Notes: generated by a model not told the origin, from the sequence alone. A stretch of 64,000 bases of DNA from Biscogniauxia marginata (GCA_022695795.1 MU404079.1:62001-126000), one strand, 5' to 3'. Positions 49,273-61,487 are shown, counted from the first letter of the stretch. A program made the numbers and translations.

Positions 49273-52200
49273 ATGGCGAACACCGTGGACGACCCGTGGT
49301 CCTGGGATGTCGATAGGGTGGTTCGAGAGCTCTGTTCTCCGAATCAGACATGGAGATCGTCGAGCTCCCCAAAACTCCCCGATCCTCGTCAACTTGAAGC
49401 TTGCTTACGGGAGCAAGAAGCTGACGGTCATACTATCCTCACGTATCCCGACGAGACAGAGTTATTTGACAAACTTGGTATCAGTACTTTAAAGCACAAG
49501 ACCACCTTTAGAGAATTCCGCTGCCAGCTCCGTCAACGCAGCCAAAAATACAAGCTCGACCAGAACCAGTCTACACTGGATCATGCTCGAAAAGACGATG
49601 TGCCCCAACCTGAGAGCAGTCACCCCTCTAGTTGTCTTCCTCCCGCCCGTGAGATAGCCGAGTCACCTCTTGGGAAACGACGAATTGCTCCAACCACTGT
49701 TTTGGACGAGACTAACATAGACGCGCGACCAAAATTCCCTGAAGAAGTCATCGCGATAGGAGCAAGCAGACGAGAAGACGCTACCCGGTCCACTTGGTCT
49801 TACCTCGGACCCGACGCTGTCACCCAACTCGACCTCCTTGACACTACGGCGATCACAGATGAACCGCAAGAGTTTCAAGGATTCTTTAGCGATAAACGAC
49901 CTCCAGGCCGTTGCTTGCAAGTAAATTCACTCCTTAAGCGCTACTTCCTCAAAACACATGACGCAGACGAGGATAAAGTTCTTCCTCTTTATGGTGACTC
50001 AGACTCAGACGCGGAATACGATTCCGAGACGTGGGATGAGATTCAGCAGGAAAAAAGGCAAAAGGCAGCCTCAAGCACCCGCCCTCCAGGACTCGGCCCT
50101 GAGGAAGTCGTCGCTATTATAGACGAAGCAATCCAAAACCTCATCTCAGATTGGAAGCAGCGCAAACCCCCCAAGCTGTTGCCACAAGCTAGCAAGCTTT
50201 GGCAAGATGCGCGGAAATACGGTTTAAAGAAAGCAATTGAGCAAGAGCACAGTATAATCCAAAGGTACAAGCCTCGCCTTGAGAAGTTTCGTAAGCAAAT
50301 TTTAAGCCAGCAATGGTCTAATGAGGCTGAACTCCGATCTACGATGCTCATCCTAGAATTAACAGTTCTGGATATACAGTCTGCATTGTGGAGACTTTAC
50401 ACCTTAAGAGCCTCCCAAGAGCCTATAAAACACGCCAATCCATCCCGGGCCACTGCAACAAAAGCCAAAGCAGCTCCTTCGCCCCATGTTAGAGAAGACG
50501 AAGAGCCCCTGTCTGCTGGCATGATTCCTCAAGTAGGCCAAGTTACCCCACTGTCCTTGATCTGCTTTACTTTTACTAATCGCTATCCAGGTTATTGATC
50601 TCACCCAGGACCCCGATGAACCTCAAAAAGAACACCTGTCCGACGTTCTCGTCAACCTAGACAAGAACTTAGAGAGAGAAATCTGGGAGTTCGCCTGTGC
50701 CTTTTCGGGGCATGACCCCGCCAAGACGGATGGCTCTAATCCTGAACATCACCATAGTTTCCAAGGTCTAGGTGTTACCCTCAGGCCTCACCAGCTCTGG
50801 GCAGTCACGCGTATACTCTTTATGTATCACTTTGAAAAGACTTTCGGCATTCTTCTGGCTGATGGTATGGGTGTCGGCAAGACCCTCGAGGGTTCTTGCG
50901 GTGTTATTCTCACTCCCCACATCCACCTAGCAGCCCAGGAAGTCCGACAAGACAGAAAACGCGGCCGAGGACGTCACTTGCCCGCAAGCACGCCGGAGAA
51001 GCAACAGCCATGCGACTCTGAATGTCCCTCGGGAACATACATTCGAGGATTTGCCTGTCTGTGCGTCGAGCGGCTTCCTACCGCCCAACTTATCGCGTCG
51101 CACACTCTTCCAAGGGGGCCTGCCATAATCCTCGTGCCGCCCGGCCTCCGTGAGCAGTGGTACGAGCAGCTATGCAAGTATGTCTCTCCCGAGCTGCTAT
51201 CGGACGGCATTCGGAATACAGAGATTTGGTCCGTGCATACGTCAGCCGACAACGTTCAATCTGCAATAAGACGTAAGTACAACCGGGTCAAATTTATCAC
51301 CGCTCGTGACCTTCAGAAGGACGAAGTCACCGATGACCAGTGGGAGTGGAGACAAGAGCCTGATCTTGCCCAACAGACTACCCTTAAATTAGGCGGAAAG
51401 CGAAACGACGACAACAACCATATTATTATGATCATGCCTACCTCCTCGACCCTAACAAACATCCAGAAGGAATCGACTCTAATTGTCGAATACGAGGAAA
51501 GAGATGTGCTAGAACCTTTTTTCATCAAGCCAGCCTGGATCGTAATGGATGAAGCTCATAACCAGGTTACAGAGAATACATTGGTCGGGAGATTCATTAC
51601 GAAGAAGCTGATCAAGCGTTCGGCATCCCCTTCGTACCTTGTTTGTATGAGTGGCACGCCGATTCGACGAAGCCCACTCTCGTTGAAGCCATTCTTCACT
51701 GCTATCACCTCGCCAACGGTCCAGGGCTGGAAAGAACCACCTGGCTACAACCCATTAGATGATTTTAACGCCTGGGCTAAGGAAAGCGACTGGCTTGTTT
51801 CTTATAGGGGCGATGCCGAATCTGCCGACGCAACAAGGCGTACCACCTATGAAAAGCGCTTCCAAAACTGCAAGAGGCTGGGGAAGGTCCTGCAGCCTTA
51901 CATGATCCAGCGACATAGTCATGACGACTTCTTTGGTTTCCCGGTCATCCCGTTGCCTGCAACAAACGTGGTCGTGGTCTCATTTTCCAATTTCCCTGGA
52001 AGGTACCTCGAGGATATCAGAAGGCTCGTTAATATGTCCCGGGAGCAGTTAAGTGAGCGATTGCAGAAAAAGCTCGACTTGTGGCGAGCTGCGAACCGGC
52101 GCGGCTCTCGGCCTACAATAGAAGATGTTATATCCGAAATAGACCGAGGTTTTGGAAATCAGGGCTGTTTTTATGACCTGGGACTGTGCGCCACCTTTCC

Positions 52201-52909
52201 AGCTCTCGCATCCATGTTGCTTAGCGGCGAGCCACTTCGCTTCCGTATCGGAGATATCCAAAGCAACGTGAATGCCATATCAGATGCCGATCTGCGTGGT
52301 CACATTCTTTGGCCATATTTTAATGAGACTAGGCATGGTAGTGAGAAGATGGACTTCATCGAGCAGAAGATCAAGGATATGTGCAGAGATGACGAACAGC
52401 ACAGGGATGGAAGGGGTGCTCGTCAAGCCTTGCGAAAAAAGATGATCATCTTTACAATTTCCCCTATAACAGCTTTACTTATCGCCTTAGTACTGCGCAA
52501 GGAGCTCCCGGCCGTCCGTCAGACTCTCGTCCTAGCCTCGGACGCTCCTGCAAAGCGTGCAACCCTTTACGCGCCGTTTTGCTGCATAGGCGACGGGGAA
52601 ATGTCTGATAATAATGACCCAAACGACCCTCTCATCCTGATCACGACGGCTCGCGTTTCTGGAGAAGGCTTTAACATGACGCGTGCCAATTATGCCATCA
52701 TGGCTGAACCCCCGTTTGCGAGACAAGTCGAGGAGCAAGCATTCCGTCGGGTCCATCGTCATGGTCAACAAGCAACAACTCATTTATTTAGTTTGTATAG
52801 TTCATGGAACCCTGTCGAGGTCATTGTCCGGGGTCGCCAAGATGTTCGCGCCAAGCTTTTAGACGAGGCCATCTGGACGCTTCCCGGCGCTACAACATCG
52901 TTGCCTTAG
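49273..52909 (+). CDS. SNF2-family ATPase/helicase-like protein
   Basis: Two exons, 49273-50532 and 50591-52909, are joined across a 58-nt intron (GTAGGC...CAG, branch TACTAAT), giving about 1192 residues in an unbroken frame. The N-terminus has a SAM-like fold candidate (residues about 8-95), then a low-complexity acidic part. The SNF2 ATPase core: Walker A LeuAlaAspGlyMetGlyValGlyLysThr at about 509-518, DEAH at 740-743, SerGlyThrPro at about 774-777, motif V ArgValSerGlyGluGlyPhe near 1108, and motif VI GlnAlaPheArgArg...HisArgHisGlyGln near 1136-1146. A Cys-containing insert follows Walker A. Expected role: ATP-driven remodelling of protein-DNA complexes in the nucleus; partner and target unknown. 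No RIP signs. Converges on the DUF6604 gene. Confidence 0.9.
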
Positions 52910-53306
52910 TGTTTTGATGAGAAGGGATGTATGCAGCTTGTTTTGCTAATCGATTGTTAAACGACTCGTCAATGCATCGTGTGTTAAGTATGCGTCAAGT
53001 GGGGATAAGTAGTGGGTAATTAGTAGCTACGCTAGATAATAGGCCTGTGGAAATACATTGTAGTTTGGCTTTTATTTGCGGGAGTCTATTTGTCTTCCCA
53101 TATATTTGAATCTTGTTAGGTCTCATACAGGATCTTCCCTATCGGAAATTCTAGTGTTTGACCTTCTATTTGCCGGTTACTGTCAATCGTAAACACACTT
53201 TTTCGCAACTACTTAACATTTAACTAGTTCTTAAGTCCTGATAGTGTCTTAAAGAGTATTACGAGAGTATCACGAGGGTTGCTGTATAACATTGCTAACA
53301 AAGTAT
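52910..53306. other. Shared 3' region of two convergent genes
   Basis: Lies between the stops of the SNF2-type gene and the DUF6604 gene. No frames of note; it should hold both 3' untranslated regions. Confidence 0.6.
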
Positions 53307-55654
53307 CTACGGCCCATAGCGTACACGGTCACTTGCTTCGTTCTCATCCTTATGATTATCTTCGAATCGAAACTGCACCGGCTTCCCAAGCCGCTGTTCC
53401 AAGACCTTAGTGGTAATAAAATCCGCCGCTTCGCTCTGGATAAATTCATTTAAAGTCTCAGCTGCTTTCAACAGTAGCTGGCGATCGGAAGCCCTGCTCT
53501 GTGTCCCGTCGGCCGCCTTGCGGACCCAGCCGACAACGAACGGGAGCTGGCTCTCGCGCTCTAGGTATGTAGGGTTGTAAGGCTGTTCAAGGAGAGCATC
53601 ACTCAGGACCCACCAGCACCATCGGTGCATACAAAGGTATGGAAACGAAAACTCGAAAGACTCGTTGCTGAGGGCGAATACGAGGGACTCGATTAACTGC
53701 TCAGGGTATATGTAGCCCTCGGTCGCCTTGTACGACCGTCGGTTATCCTGTTGCTGACGCAGCTTCTTCTTCTCCTTGAGCTTCTCGGGGTCCTCGATCT
53801 GACCCATCATCAAGGTACCGTTCTCTTTAGAGCCCTCTTTCTCGAACATGCTTAGCTCGATAATCCGGCCTAGATATTCGGGAGTAATTTCAATGTCACT
53901 GCCGTTGTCGACATACCGCGCCTTGAACATGGTTAGGACGGGCGAGCCCTCGAGGACGCAGGGGCCTTCTTTGGAGGCCAGGGCTGCGTCTCTGTAGAAG
54001 CTTTCTTCTTCCACGCATGTGCGAAGGACATCCATATCGGTCCACGTGCCTCTTAGCAGCTTTTCGCGACGCAATACGCTATACAGGTACTCGCAGGACT
54101 GAATGGACTTCCAGGCGTGGGCAGCGGCCAAGCCGGCCTCGCGATACCGGTAGCGGAAGTAGTAGAGCATGAGGCCGCTAACGATGGGCGACAGGCGAAA
54201 GATGCGATGGCTTTCTGTATTAGGGGCTTCGATATTGCCCCGCCGATATATCTCAATCTGGGCCGTGTGGGGCAGGTCTTCACATATCTGATCAATACTA
54301 TACTGCAGGTCACGCATCAGGTAATCGTTAGACACAGGCCGGTTTTCGATCTTTAATTCGGCCTGGATCTCAAAGTACGACTCGAGGTCCTCGTGTATAA
54401 AGGAGATATGGTCGATCAAGTTGGTAAAAGGCCTTTGGATAGCCCCGCCAAGCTCGTAGGTAATGTCGAGAAAGACCTGGGCAGCGAAGACGAGATAAAA
54501 GGGCACCTCCTTGGTCTCATCCAGCTCCTTCATCCCGCGCAAGAATTCATCCTCGACGGGCCAACCGTCAACATGGTGGATGATAATCATAAGTTCGGAA
54601 AGGAAGGGCGTCAACAGCGCACGGTCGTCCTCAAATTTTTGCCGTCTGGTTTTGCGGGACCGGTCGCTTGCCGGATCGTAACATCCGAAACTGCCCGGTT
54701 TGTAAAGCGGGAGTTGGTCAGACTGAAGGATAGCGGCGAAGCCTTGAAGTAATTGATAGGCCATAAAGTACGTATCGTTTGCGATATTATATGTCGCATA
54801 GTTAAAGTCGTCCTTGCCAGCCATCATGAGATCCTTTTCTTTCCAGCCCCTCTGCTCGCATTGGAGGACATAGAACATTTCCAGCATGTGACCGATTCCA
54901 CCATGCTTCTTCAGTAGGGGCAAGATATCCTCCATCGTGTTCTTGACGAGTTCGATCGCGGTATTAGTTGCAATGGCGGCCGCAGCCAGATCAAAGATGC
55001 CGGTCTTGTAATTGGACCAAATCCACTGTACATGAGTCCTAACCTTGTCCATATCTTCAATAGTAACCATTAAAGCAAAGATTGCATCTTCGGATGACGC
55101 TTCAGGCTCGGCTTCGTAAATTGCCATATCATCTTGGGCCTTGTTTGCTTCATACGCGATCGGATCGGCATCATCAAGGCGCATAAAAGGTGTTAAAATC
55201 TCACGAACCTTCCTCAGAACTAAAACATGTTGGTATGAAAAGATGCAAGCACCGATCAAATGTGATGGATGCATATCGAAGGCGTTAGCTTACCTCCAAC
55301 AAAATTTTGATGCTTATCATCGTCTTCCTCACTGATAACCTCGCCATTCTCCTCCAATTTCGAGCCAAAGTTAGAGCGAACATCGATCGTGCGGTCAATG
55401 GTTGTTTTGAACTTGCTTGGAACAGGAGCAGCCTTGGTGGCGATGTACTCCGCAAAGGTGATCCAACCCTTTTTAGAGATGAGATATTTGGGTTTTGCCT
55501 GGGTACGTGCCTTTCCTTCAACTGAACTGCTAGCCGCCGGTTTGCCAACGGCAGAAAATCCAAGTCCCTCGGCTCTGGAGCAAAGCCATGCCGCTATATA
55601 GTCAGTATCCTGCTTGTACCTCCCGTACGTGCCTTTTAATGCTGGGGGAACCAT
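53307..55654 (-). CDS. DUF6604-domain protein
   Basis: Exons are 55654-55294 and 55219-53307 on the minus strand, joined over a 74-nt intron (GTAAGC...TTTTAG) with matching phase, giving about 757 residues. The N-terminus has TyrGlyArgTyrLysGlnAspThrAspTyrIleAlaAlaTrpLeu at about residues 10-24, the start typical of DUF6604 proteins of filamentous fungi. A Lys/Ala-rich linker follows (about 40-85), then a long, largely helical body with no known catalytic motif. A charged Glu/Lys/Gln patch lies at about 590-615. The predicted second-exon Met at 55274 belongs to intron sequence and is not the start. Intact. Function unknown; such proteins are often in variable gene neighbourhoods. Confidence 0.85.
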
Positions 55655-56338
55655 GTTGTTGGGAGATTACTTCTAAGCAAGACCACAAGAAAATTGGAAA
55701 GAAGTTGATTAGAAGAGATCGAGATGCTGTTGCACATAAGAGAAAGTATTCCTACCAACCAATCGAGTCTTAAGCGGAACCAGGATGGTTGGTAGACTAT
55801 ACAAATAACACAACGAATTAACATAATAAATTAAATGCCGCCAAGTAATCCACCACTTCCGTTATATATATATATACCAGACAGACGACCATTAGCTCAG
55901 GGCATATAGCAGGTATGTGCGAGAATGAGCAAATCACACCACTATGTGTATTTTAGTCGGACAGCCGAGGAAAAAGGAAACCAGCTATGCAGCCCGAACT
56001 GGGCTTTTCAACGATATCTTGGTGCTACCTTCGCTTTGGAAGGAACCAATCGCGGATGGCCCGGCAGGTTACATTTTACCTCCATCACACATACTGTCGA
56101 CTCACCTTATATGCAAGTATCAATAAACAGGTTAGTTTTTCCCAACACATCGTGCCATAGCACATGTATTGCGTCTAAGTGGTCCGAGGGAGTGAGAACC
56201 AACCCCATCTAGAGACACGAAGGGAGCAACCTCATAACAGCACGAACCCCTCCAAGTCGATGCATCAAGGCCCAGCACTGTTACCCCAATACTATTACCA
56301 AAGTTCTTCCAAGCCAGATCCGTAAAGATTCATCTAAG
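55655..56338. other. Divergent promoter region between DUF6604 and MYND genes
   Basis: A TATATATATATATA run lies at 55861-55876. Short plus-strand frames here (55925-56212, 55944-56126) overlap one another and have no family features. Confidence 0.55.
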
Positions 56339-57016
56339 ATGTCCGAGTCGTGTGCCGTTTGTAAAAAGACTTCGCCCACGGTCAGCCTGAAACGTTGCGC
56401 GAAATGCTTTGTGACGCCAGACTGCTCTCGAGACTGCCAAGAATCCGATTGGAAGGATCATCGGAAAGTCTGTGGCAGACGGTAAGATTCCGCTAGCCTT
56501 AACTTCTCCTCGCCGCATGGGTTAGAGCAATCTATTACTAAGCCCTTCTCGCGTCTCGATAACGGCACTTGGCTTCACGATCGCCCCGAGACTGATGTGT
56601 ACCGACTCCTCATTGACGCCTACTGTCTACGAGTGGCAGATGATTGCAATGAAGACCTGGATAAATCCGGCGGGTTTCAGCATTTCCTAGATCTTGTCGC
56701 ATCTCGCAAACTGTTGCCTCCTTGGTGGACTCGCGAGAAGGAGGAGGCTTGTAAGGCACTGAGTACGGATCCATCGCAATGGCAATATCTTTCACGTACT
56801 ATTAAGAAAAGTGATATTGCCGGGCATTATGGCGATTCGCAATTCCCTATGCAGCTTCGAATGTTTGCCGAAGCGGTTATCGGCCGAGGAGTAGGCGGCG
56901 CGGATGGAACACAGATGAGGGCGTTGATGGTGGCAATGGAGCAAGACGGTATAGGGGGTGGGGTAGCCTCCGTGATTGATACGACCACTATGAATAGGTC
57001 AGAGCTTCGAACATAG
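56339..57016 (+). pseudogene. MYND-type zinc-finger protein with one early stop
   Basis: The frame from ATG 56339 encodes a MYND zinc finger at residues 5-45 with all ligands: Cys5, Cys8, Cys20, Cys23, Cys29, Cys33, His41, Cys45. A TAA follows at 56483-56485, after which the same frame continues without a stop to 57016 (226 codons with stop) and shows the family's C-terminal part: ThrTrpLeuHisAspArgProGlu, then LeuProProTrpTrp and PheProMetGlnLeuArgMetPheAlaGlu. GTAAGA at 56482 resembles an intron start, but no acceptor in phase was found, so a CAA-to-TAA change is more likely. If read through, it is a 225-residue protein; otherwise a 48-residue finger remains. Confidence 0.72.
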
Positions 57017-57444
57017 AGAAGGCAGGGCAAGGGGTGCTTCCAGATGTGTAATAGGAAGGCAGGGTGATGAATGTGTATGGCCGTGCTAAAACATGTGTCC
57101 TTCTTCCTGCCAAGCTGGTCTGACGCCGTAGATGATCAGAATCCGACATATCAGAACGAAAAGTTCTTATTCGATTCGCTCCCTCTTCACTTGCTCGCCT
57201 CCACTTTTATTCGTACCGCATCGATGTAATCGATATTCACGAGCACCGTCCTGTAAATCTTATAAATACCGTCATCAATTCATAATTCATGCCTACATAT
57301 ACCTATGTATACAAGTAATATGGCGTCTTTTATTGCTTCAGAGCACAGCTTTCTTAGATAAACATGATAAACATGAAAAAAAAACAATTTTTACCTAAGC
57401 TACACTAACTAGTAAATATTCCGAAACTAATGAAAATACCTGCC
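57017..57444. other. Intergenic region
   Basis: No gene recognised. A frame at 57132-57398 has no family features. Confidence 0.55.
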
Positions 57445-58252
57445 TCAGTACCAACTCTTTTCTTTATGTACATACATAAGCAGTTCGTAAGTTAGCACGG
57501 GTATTTCTTTAAGGACATCGCGGGCTTCCACACTATCTAGCAATCTTCGATGCTTATGAAGAGCCTTTATCACGATATCCCTCAAACCTCTATCATTGTC
57601 TACCGTAAACGTGTATACTTCCTGCATAACTTCTACTAAGCCATCAGGGTAACCAGGACCATAAATTGCAATAGATTCCTTTAAGGCCATAGTCTCAAAC
57701 TTTTGGGTTGAAAGAGCTTTAAGACTATCAATAAAGTATTTTTCCGCGAGAGCGTAAACTTTAGCGTGGAGAACCAGGGCAGGAGAACGCGGCTGCGGTG
57801 CAAAGACAGCACCAAATACGTCTTTCGTGAGCTCATCTTCCGTATTCTCGGTCCCCCTCATGAGAGATGATGCATCATAGTCGAGGTGATAAAGGTAATA
57901 GATCATTATATTAACGATATAGGGATCATCTTCCGGCAGCTCGACCGTCCCACTACTCCCTTCCTTTATTTTTTTTTTAAAAAAGATAAGTCAGCATATT
58001 CCTCACACCAGGGCCATTTTTACGAACCTTATAGTGTTCGCTACAAGCTTTAGCGAAGAACTTAAACCGTGGGCATATAATAGCTTTGTGTACTTTATAG
58101 TGCTTCCCGCCGCAAGAGATAACAAGGTCGGAGTATGTCTCACTAGAGTAAAGCTTATCCGGAGACTTGTTAGCATCGCTTCAAGACACTAAGAAGAAAG
58201 AGGGAAAGTACTCTCTCATGCAATCCATCAGCTCTTTAGATGGTCCGGCCAT
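57445..58252 (-). pseudogene. BTB/POZ-domain protein 1, with one in-frame TGA
   Basis: On the minus strand, a second exon at 57963-57445 follows a 64-nt intron (57964-58027, GTTCGT...AAAG) from a first exon ending at 58028. The exon 1 part from about 58180 reads ThrTyrSerAspLeuValIle...LysValHisLysAlaIleIleCysPro, the classic start of a fungal BTB domain, continued by GluGlySerSerGly...LeuProGluAspAspPro in exon 2. The C-terminal part includes HisAlaLysValTyrAlaLeuAlaGluLysTyr. No Met lies in frame between the TGA at 58181-58183 and the domain. The likely start is the Met at 58250-58252 (MetAlaGlyProSer), upstream of that TGA. BTB domains mediate homo- or heteromeric contacts, often with cullin-3. 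A non-sense change (CGA to TGA) is possible. Confidence 0.65.
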
Positions 58253-58567
58253 ACCAAACGAGGTTTGAGTCACAGAGCTAGCTGGTTGTGTCCGCGATGC
58301 CGTTTCTAGGTTATTCTTTGCCCGGTTGTTGTTAAACAGCTCGGGGAAAGCTATTACTGCCGCCAGTTCGCTTTCAAATATACCGTCTTTTAGCAGATAC
58401 TGCAATATTTCGACAAGACCTCGATTATTACGGAGAGCAGTCGGTCTGTATTGCTGGATAACAGCCCGAATTGCTTTTTGCTTCCGCACACGTCCGTTTT
58501 CGTATATAGAAAATATACGTCGCCAAGAAAGATACACCTCTTTTCTCCTAGCTCTGCTATACTCCAT
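58253..58567 (-). CDS. Open stretch upstream of BTB gene 1, in the same frame
   Basis: The frame is open from Met 58567 through 58184, in phase with the BTB gene. The first 105 residues (this interval) are basic with a helical look and no recognised domain. It may be an N-terminal extension of the BTB protein, a separate small gene, or chance. Confidence 0.3.
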
Positions 58568-59443
58568 GCCTCGGGAATGTGTTAAACGAGGGCGATGAGC
58601 GTAGTTAAATGTTGTTGCTGCGAGTTTGAGGTTAGGTTCTAAACGTTGTTTTATTATTAGTATGCATTTAAGCCTAACGGGTACGTCAAATGGCTGCCAT
58701 TTCCCCGCTGCTAATCGCTACTCACTGATTTCTACTCGCAGCGGTTACCCACAGCGCTGTGGGGAGATAAGCCACGGGGCCTGGCTCGCAAGTTTATGCC
58801 TGCCGCGTTGCGATGGAAGAAGTTTTTCGGTTTCTCTTCGTGTCCAGCCTAAGCTACTTGACTCTCTGATGACGTTTCGAAGCCTACATTTAAATTAGCG
58901 GTAAGGGCACAAGAGTCTGGCAGGAATTACAACACGAGATAAGTTCAGCTAAGTATATGTTTAGTCGGGACAAGTGGTGGTAGGCAATTTAGCTATGCTA
59001 TGGTGTGTATGTACTGAAAACCACAAACTAGAAATTCACTTGAGGAGGCCTCTTTCCCAAAGCTCGTGCCTCCATCTCAGTTCCTCTGGAGAGAACCCTG
59101 CGAACTTCTGTTGCGCACATATATGTAGAAACCCGGTGATAGAAGAGGAAAAACCCCCTTCACGCACGTAATAGCATGTCGCTGCTCCCGTAGTTAAAGG
59201 GACCTTATCAATTCCATCATATCGGTTACTTGCTTGATTGAAGTTTATAAAACCGCTTAAGCTTTCTTTATATATAACGTAAGTTACTTAGACCTTAAGA
59301 GTATTTGAACATTGCTTTAACTAAACGTACCAAAGAGAGTGGGCGTATAGATACAGCCGAGTGGTGAAGCCATGGACGAATCATTACTAAACAGGTTTTT
59401 TGGGGTTCGATCTGACTGTTTGCCGAAAATTAATTTAACTGAC
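58568..59443. other. Intergenic region
   Basis: No convincing gene. Small frames at 58626-58898 and 58974-59171 show no family features. The 3' end and 3' untranslated region of BTB gene 2 lie at 59300-59443. Confidence 0.5.
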
Positions 59444-60393
59444 CTATTTAAATTGCGATCCAAAACCTGTATTGACACTGCTGGCATTGCTGACACGGAA
59501 CTTCGCAACCAGGTCGACAGCAAACTCGCCAACCTCACGGACAAGGGCCTGGAATGGCTTCTTCAACCACAGGTCGTTCAAGTGTTCTTTTGCCGCCTGG
59601 ACGACAGCACCTCTTATTCCCTCGTCGGATTCGTTGGTGGAACTATATACCTCTCTGATGCAGTCGACAAATAACTCGCTGACCCAAAGCTGCTGGAGTT
59701 TTGACTTGAACTTGTCAAGAGCGTAGGCCTTCAATTCATCCATGAGGAAGAAATCGGCTGTCGTATAGACGCGCACGTCTTTTACCAATTCACTATCATC
59801 TTGTACAAGAATTAACCTCAAGCCAAATACCAGCTGAAAGCGCTCACCTTGCACGTCTAACAGCTTGCTAGGTCCTTCGGAATAGTTGCCGGTATACATA
59901 TATTCAAACACCCTCCAGTGGGCATGCGCGCTTCCTTCCGTAAAGCGGAACTGCTTGGTTTTGCTTTCTTGGAAATTTCCGCCGAGGGACTTCTTAAAGA
60001 ACGGACTCTGGACCGCGAGCACTAATCCGTGGGCAGGCAGTTCAAAAGAGCCGATATAAATCTTGGTGTCGGCGTATTCGGGGTTGTTGAACAGGCTTGA
60101 TAGTCGAGGTTAGTTTCTTGTCTGGGGTCTTTGAGAATTTGCTTGGGAACTTGCTTAGCAATACCCTCTACGAGGAGTTTCATTGAGTCTGCCATTTCCG
60201 CTTGTAAATCGGCTTGCGAATTTGGGTCGGCAGGTTTGTAACTGGCGGGGTTGTTTATTTTGGATGTTGACGATATTACTTCTTGCTGGACCAGGATTGG
60301 AATCAGGTCCTGTTTAAGAAGATCAAGACTTTTTTCAATAGCACGAATAATTTCGTTATGTGTCCTTTTATGATGTGGTCTCTTCTTAGCCAT
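59444..60393 (-). pseudogene. BTB/POZ-domain protein 2, probable frameshift
   Basis: Two minus-strand frames make one protein. 60393 to about 60096 gives a basic N-terminus and a Lys/Gln-rich part ending AsnLeuAspTyrGln. About 60092 to 59444 continues with SerLeuPheAsnAsnProGluTyrAlaAspThrLysIle, a typical BTB start, then HisGlyLeuValLeuAlaValGlnSerProPhePhe and a C-terminal helical part of about 190 residues. The frames differ by one nucleotide at about 60093-60098, and the second has no ATG. No intron with good splice sites and matching phase was found, though CTAAC-like and AG sequences occur there. A 1-nt loss is the simplest reading; an unrecognised intron remains possible. Confidence 0.65.
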
Positions 60394-60770
60394 GAGAAAA
60401 ATAGGTTTGTGTTATCTGCTTGACTGTGGTGCAAGAATTTAGAGTAGGGTATTAAAAGCGGACATATTCAATTGTCAGGCCGATACGCACAGGGGTTATT
60501 ATTAAGTCCCAACAAGCACTGCTTAGCATGACCCTCGCAACCAAATCAGCCGTTCCCGTAGTCAGGCCCATCTAGCCTACAAACAACACGCATAATTTCT
60601 TCCTTGTATTCAGGATAAAGGATAGTTCATTCCACGTCGAGCGGCAGAGATGAGTAAAGGAAAAGGTACCGCCTTAACTCTGACAGCTGGAGACTGCCAG
60701 TCGGAAGTGGTGGATACGCGACCAGATTCATCGTAAAGCACTATTTACTCGCCTTGCTGCGTTTGACGTA
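60394..60770. other. Divergent promoter region between BTB genes 2 and 3
   Basis: Nothing recognised beyond upstream sequence. Confidence 0.5.
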
Positions 60771-61487
60771 ATGCTAACGACAGTCTCAAATCCATACACT
60801 GATCCTCACGCTACTTTGCACTTCGGAGACGGACCGTCGCTGAGCCTTCCTACCGCCTTGCTCGATAAACACCCAAAGCTGTCTTCTCGTTGTCAATGGG
60901 ATATGTCGCTCCACTTGGACGATATCCCTGGCGGCCCTGGCCATGTCCTCGTCCACTACCTCTTGACTGGCACTTACCAGTGTCTCAAGCCGAAAGGATC
61001 ATCTCCTTACGAGAAGTGTGCTACCGAGTTCGCAACATGCGTCCGAGTATATGCGGTTGCGCAAGAATACGAGCTGTCTACCCTAGAAACACTTGCCAAG
61101 GGCGAAATAGAACGTCTTGAGCGCGACCTATCAGTAACAAAACTCCTCGACCTGATGATGGATGCGCATATAACCCCTAGAGCTGACGATATATGGCTTC
61201 ACAACTATTTCAAATCTCTAGTCGAACCATTTATCGACAAGCCCTTAACACCCGTAATAAGCGTTTTTTCAGAGAGTTACGGCCAGACATTATCGCTTAC
61301 CAGTATCCTACTCAAGGCTATGTTCGAACTATGGCACGAGAGGATAGATGCAATCTTATCAATTCCTGACCGTTTGGTTACATTTCAATTCCAGGAAGAA
61401 CCTATCGATATTTCTCCTGAGAAAGGGCCGGCCTGCAACCCCCGAACCAGAACCAACAAGTTTCTCTACAGTTTCACTGGAACCTGA
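60771..61487 (+). CDS. BTB/POZ-domain protein 3
   Basis: An intact 238-codon frame. The N-terminal AspProHisAlaThrLeuHisPheGlyAspGlyProSerLeuSerLeuPro (about residues 11-27) and HisTyrLeuLeuThrGlyThrTyrGln (about 62-70) mark a fungal BTB-like fold, followed by ValTyrAlaValAlaGlnGluTyr in the helical part. Near 61425 the overlapping +1 frame carries a Pro-Glu-Pro-Glu-Pro segment and a long Lys-rich tail that ends at TAG 61579-61581. That is the usual end of such proteins, so the original C-terminus may have been about 40 residues longer and lost by a frameshift. Otherwise the short stop form is used. Confidence 0.72.
   Translation: MLTTVSNPYTDPHATLHFGDGPSLSLPTALLDKHPKLSSRCQWDMSLHLDDIPGGPGHVLVHYLLTGTYQCLKPKGSSPYEKCATEFATCVRVYAVAQEYELSTLETLAKGEIERLERDLSVTKLLDLMMDAHITPRADDIWLHNYFKSLVEPFIDKPLTPVISVFSESYGQTLSLTSILLKAMFELWHERIDAILSIPDRLVTFQFQEEPIDISPEKGPACNPRTRTNKFLYSFTGT

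Noticed and set aside
54393..54752. Plus-strand 119-residue ORF
   Set aside because: Antisense shadow of the DUF6604 gene.
55925..56212. Plus-strand 95-residue ORF
   Set aside because: It overlaps another short frame, has no domain, and lies in the promoter interval of the MYND gene.
58626..58898. Plus-strand 90-residue ORF
   Set aside because: No domain, unusual composition, no splice or start context; probably chance.
59400..59415. tRNA B-box-like GGTTCGATC
   Set aside because: No matching A box or cloverleaf around it, and it lies in the BTB gene 2 coding region. No tRNA or rRNA gene was recognised in the window.
59372..59674. Plus-strand 100-residue ORF
   Set aside because: Antisense shadow of BTB gene 2.
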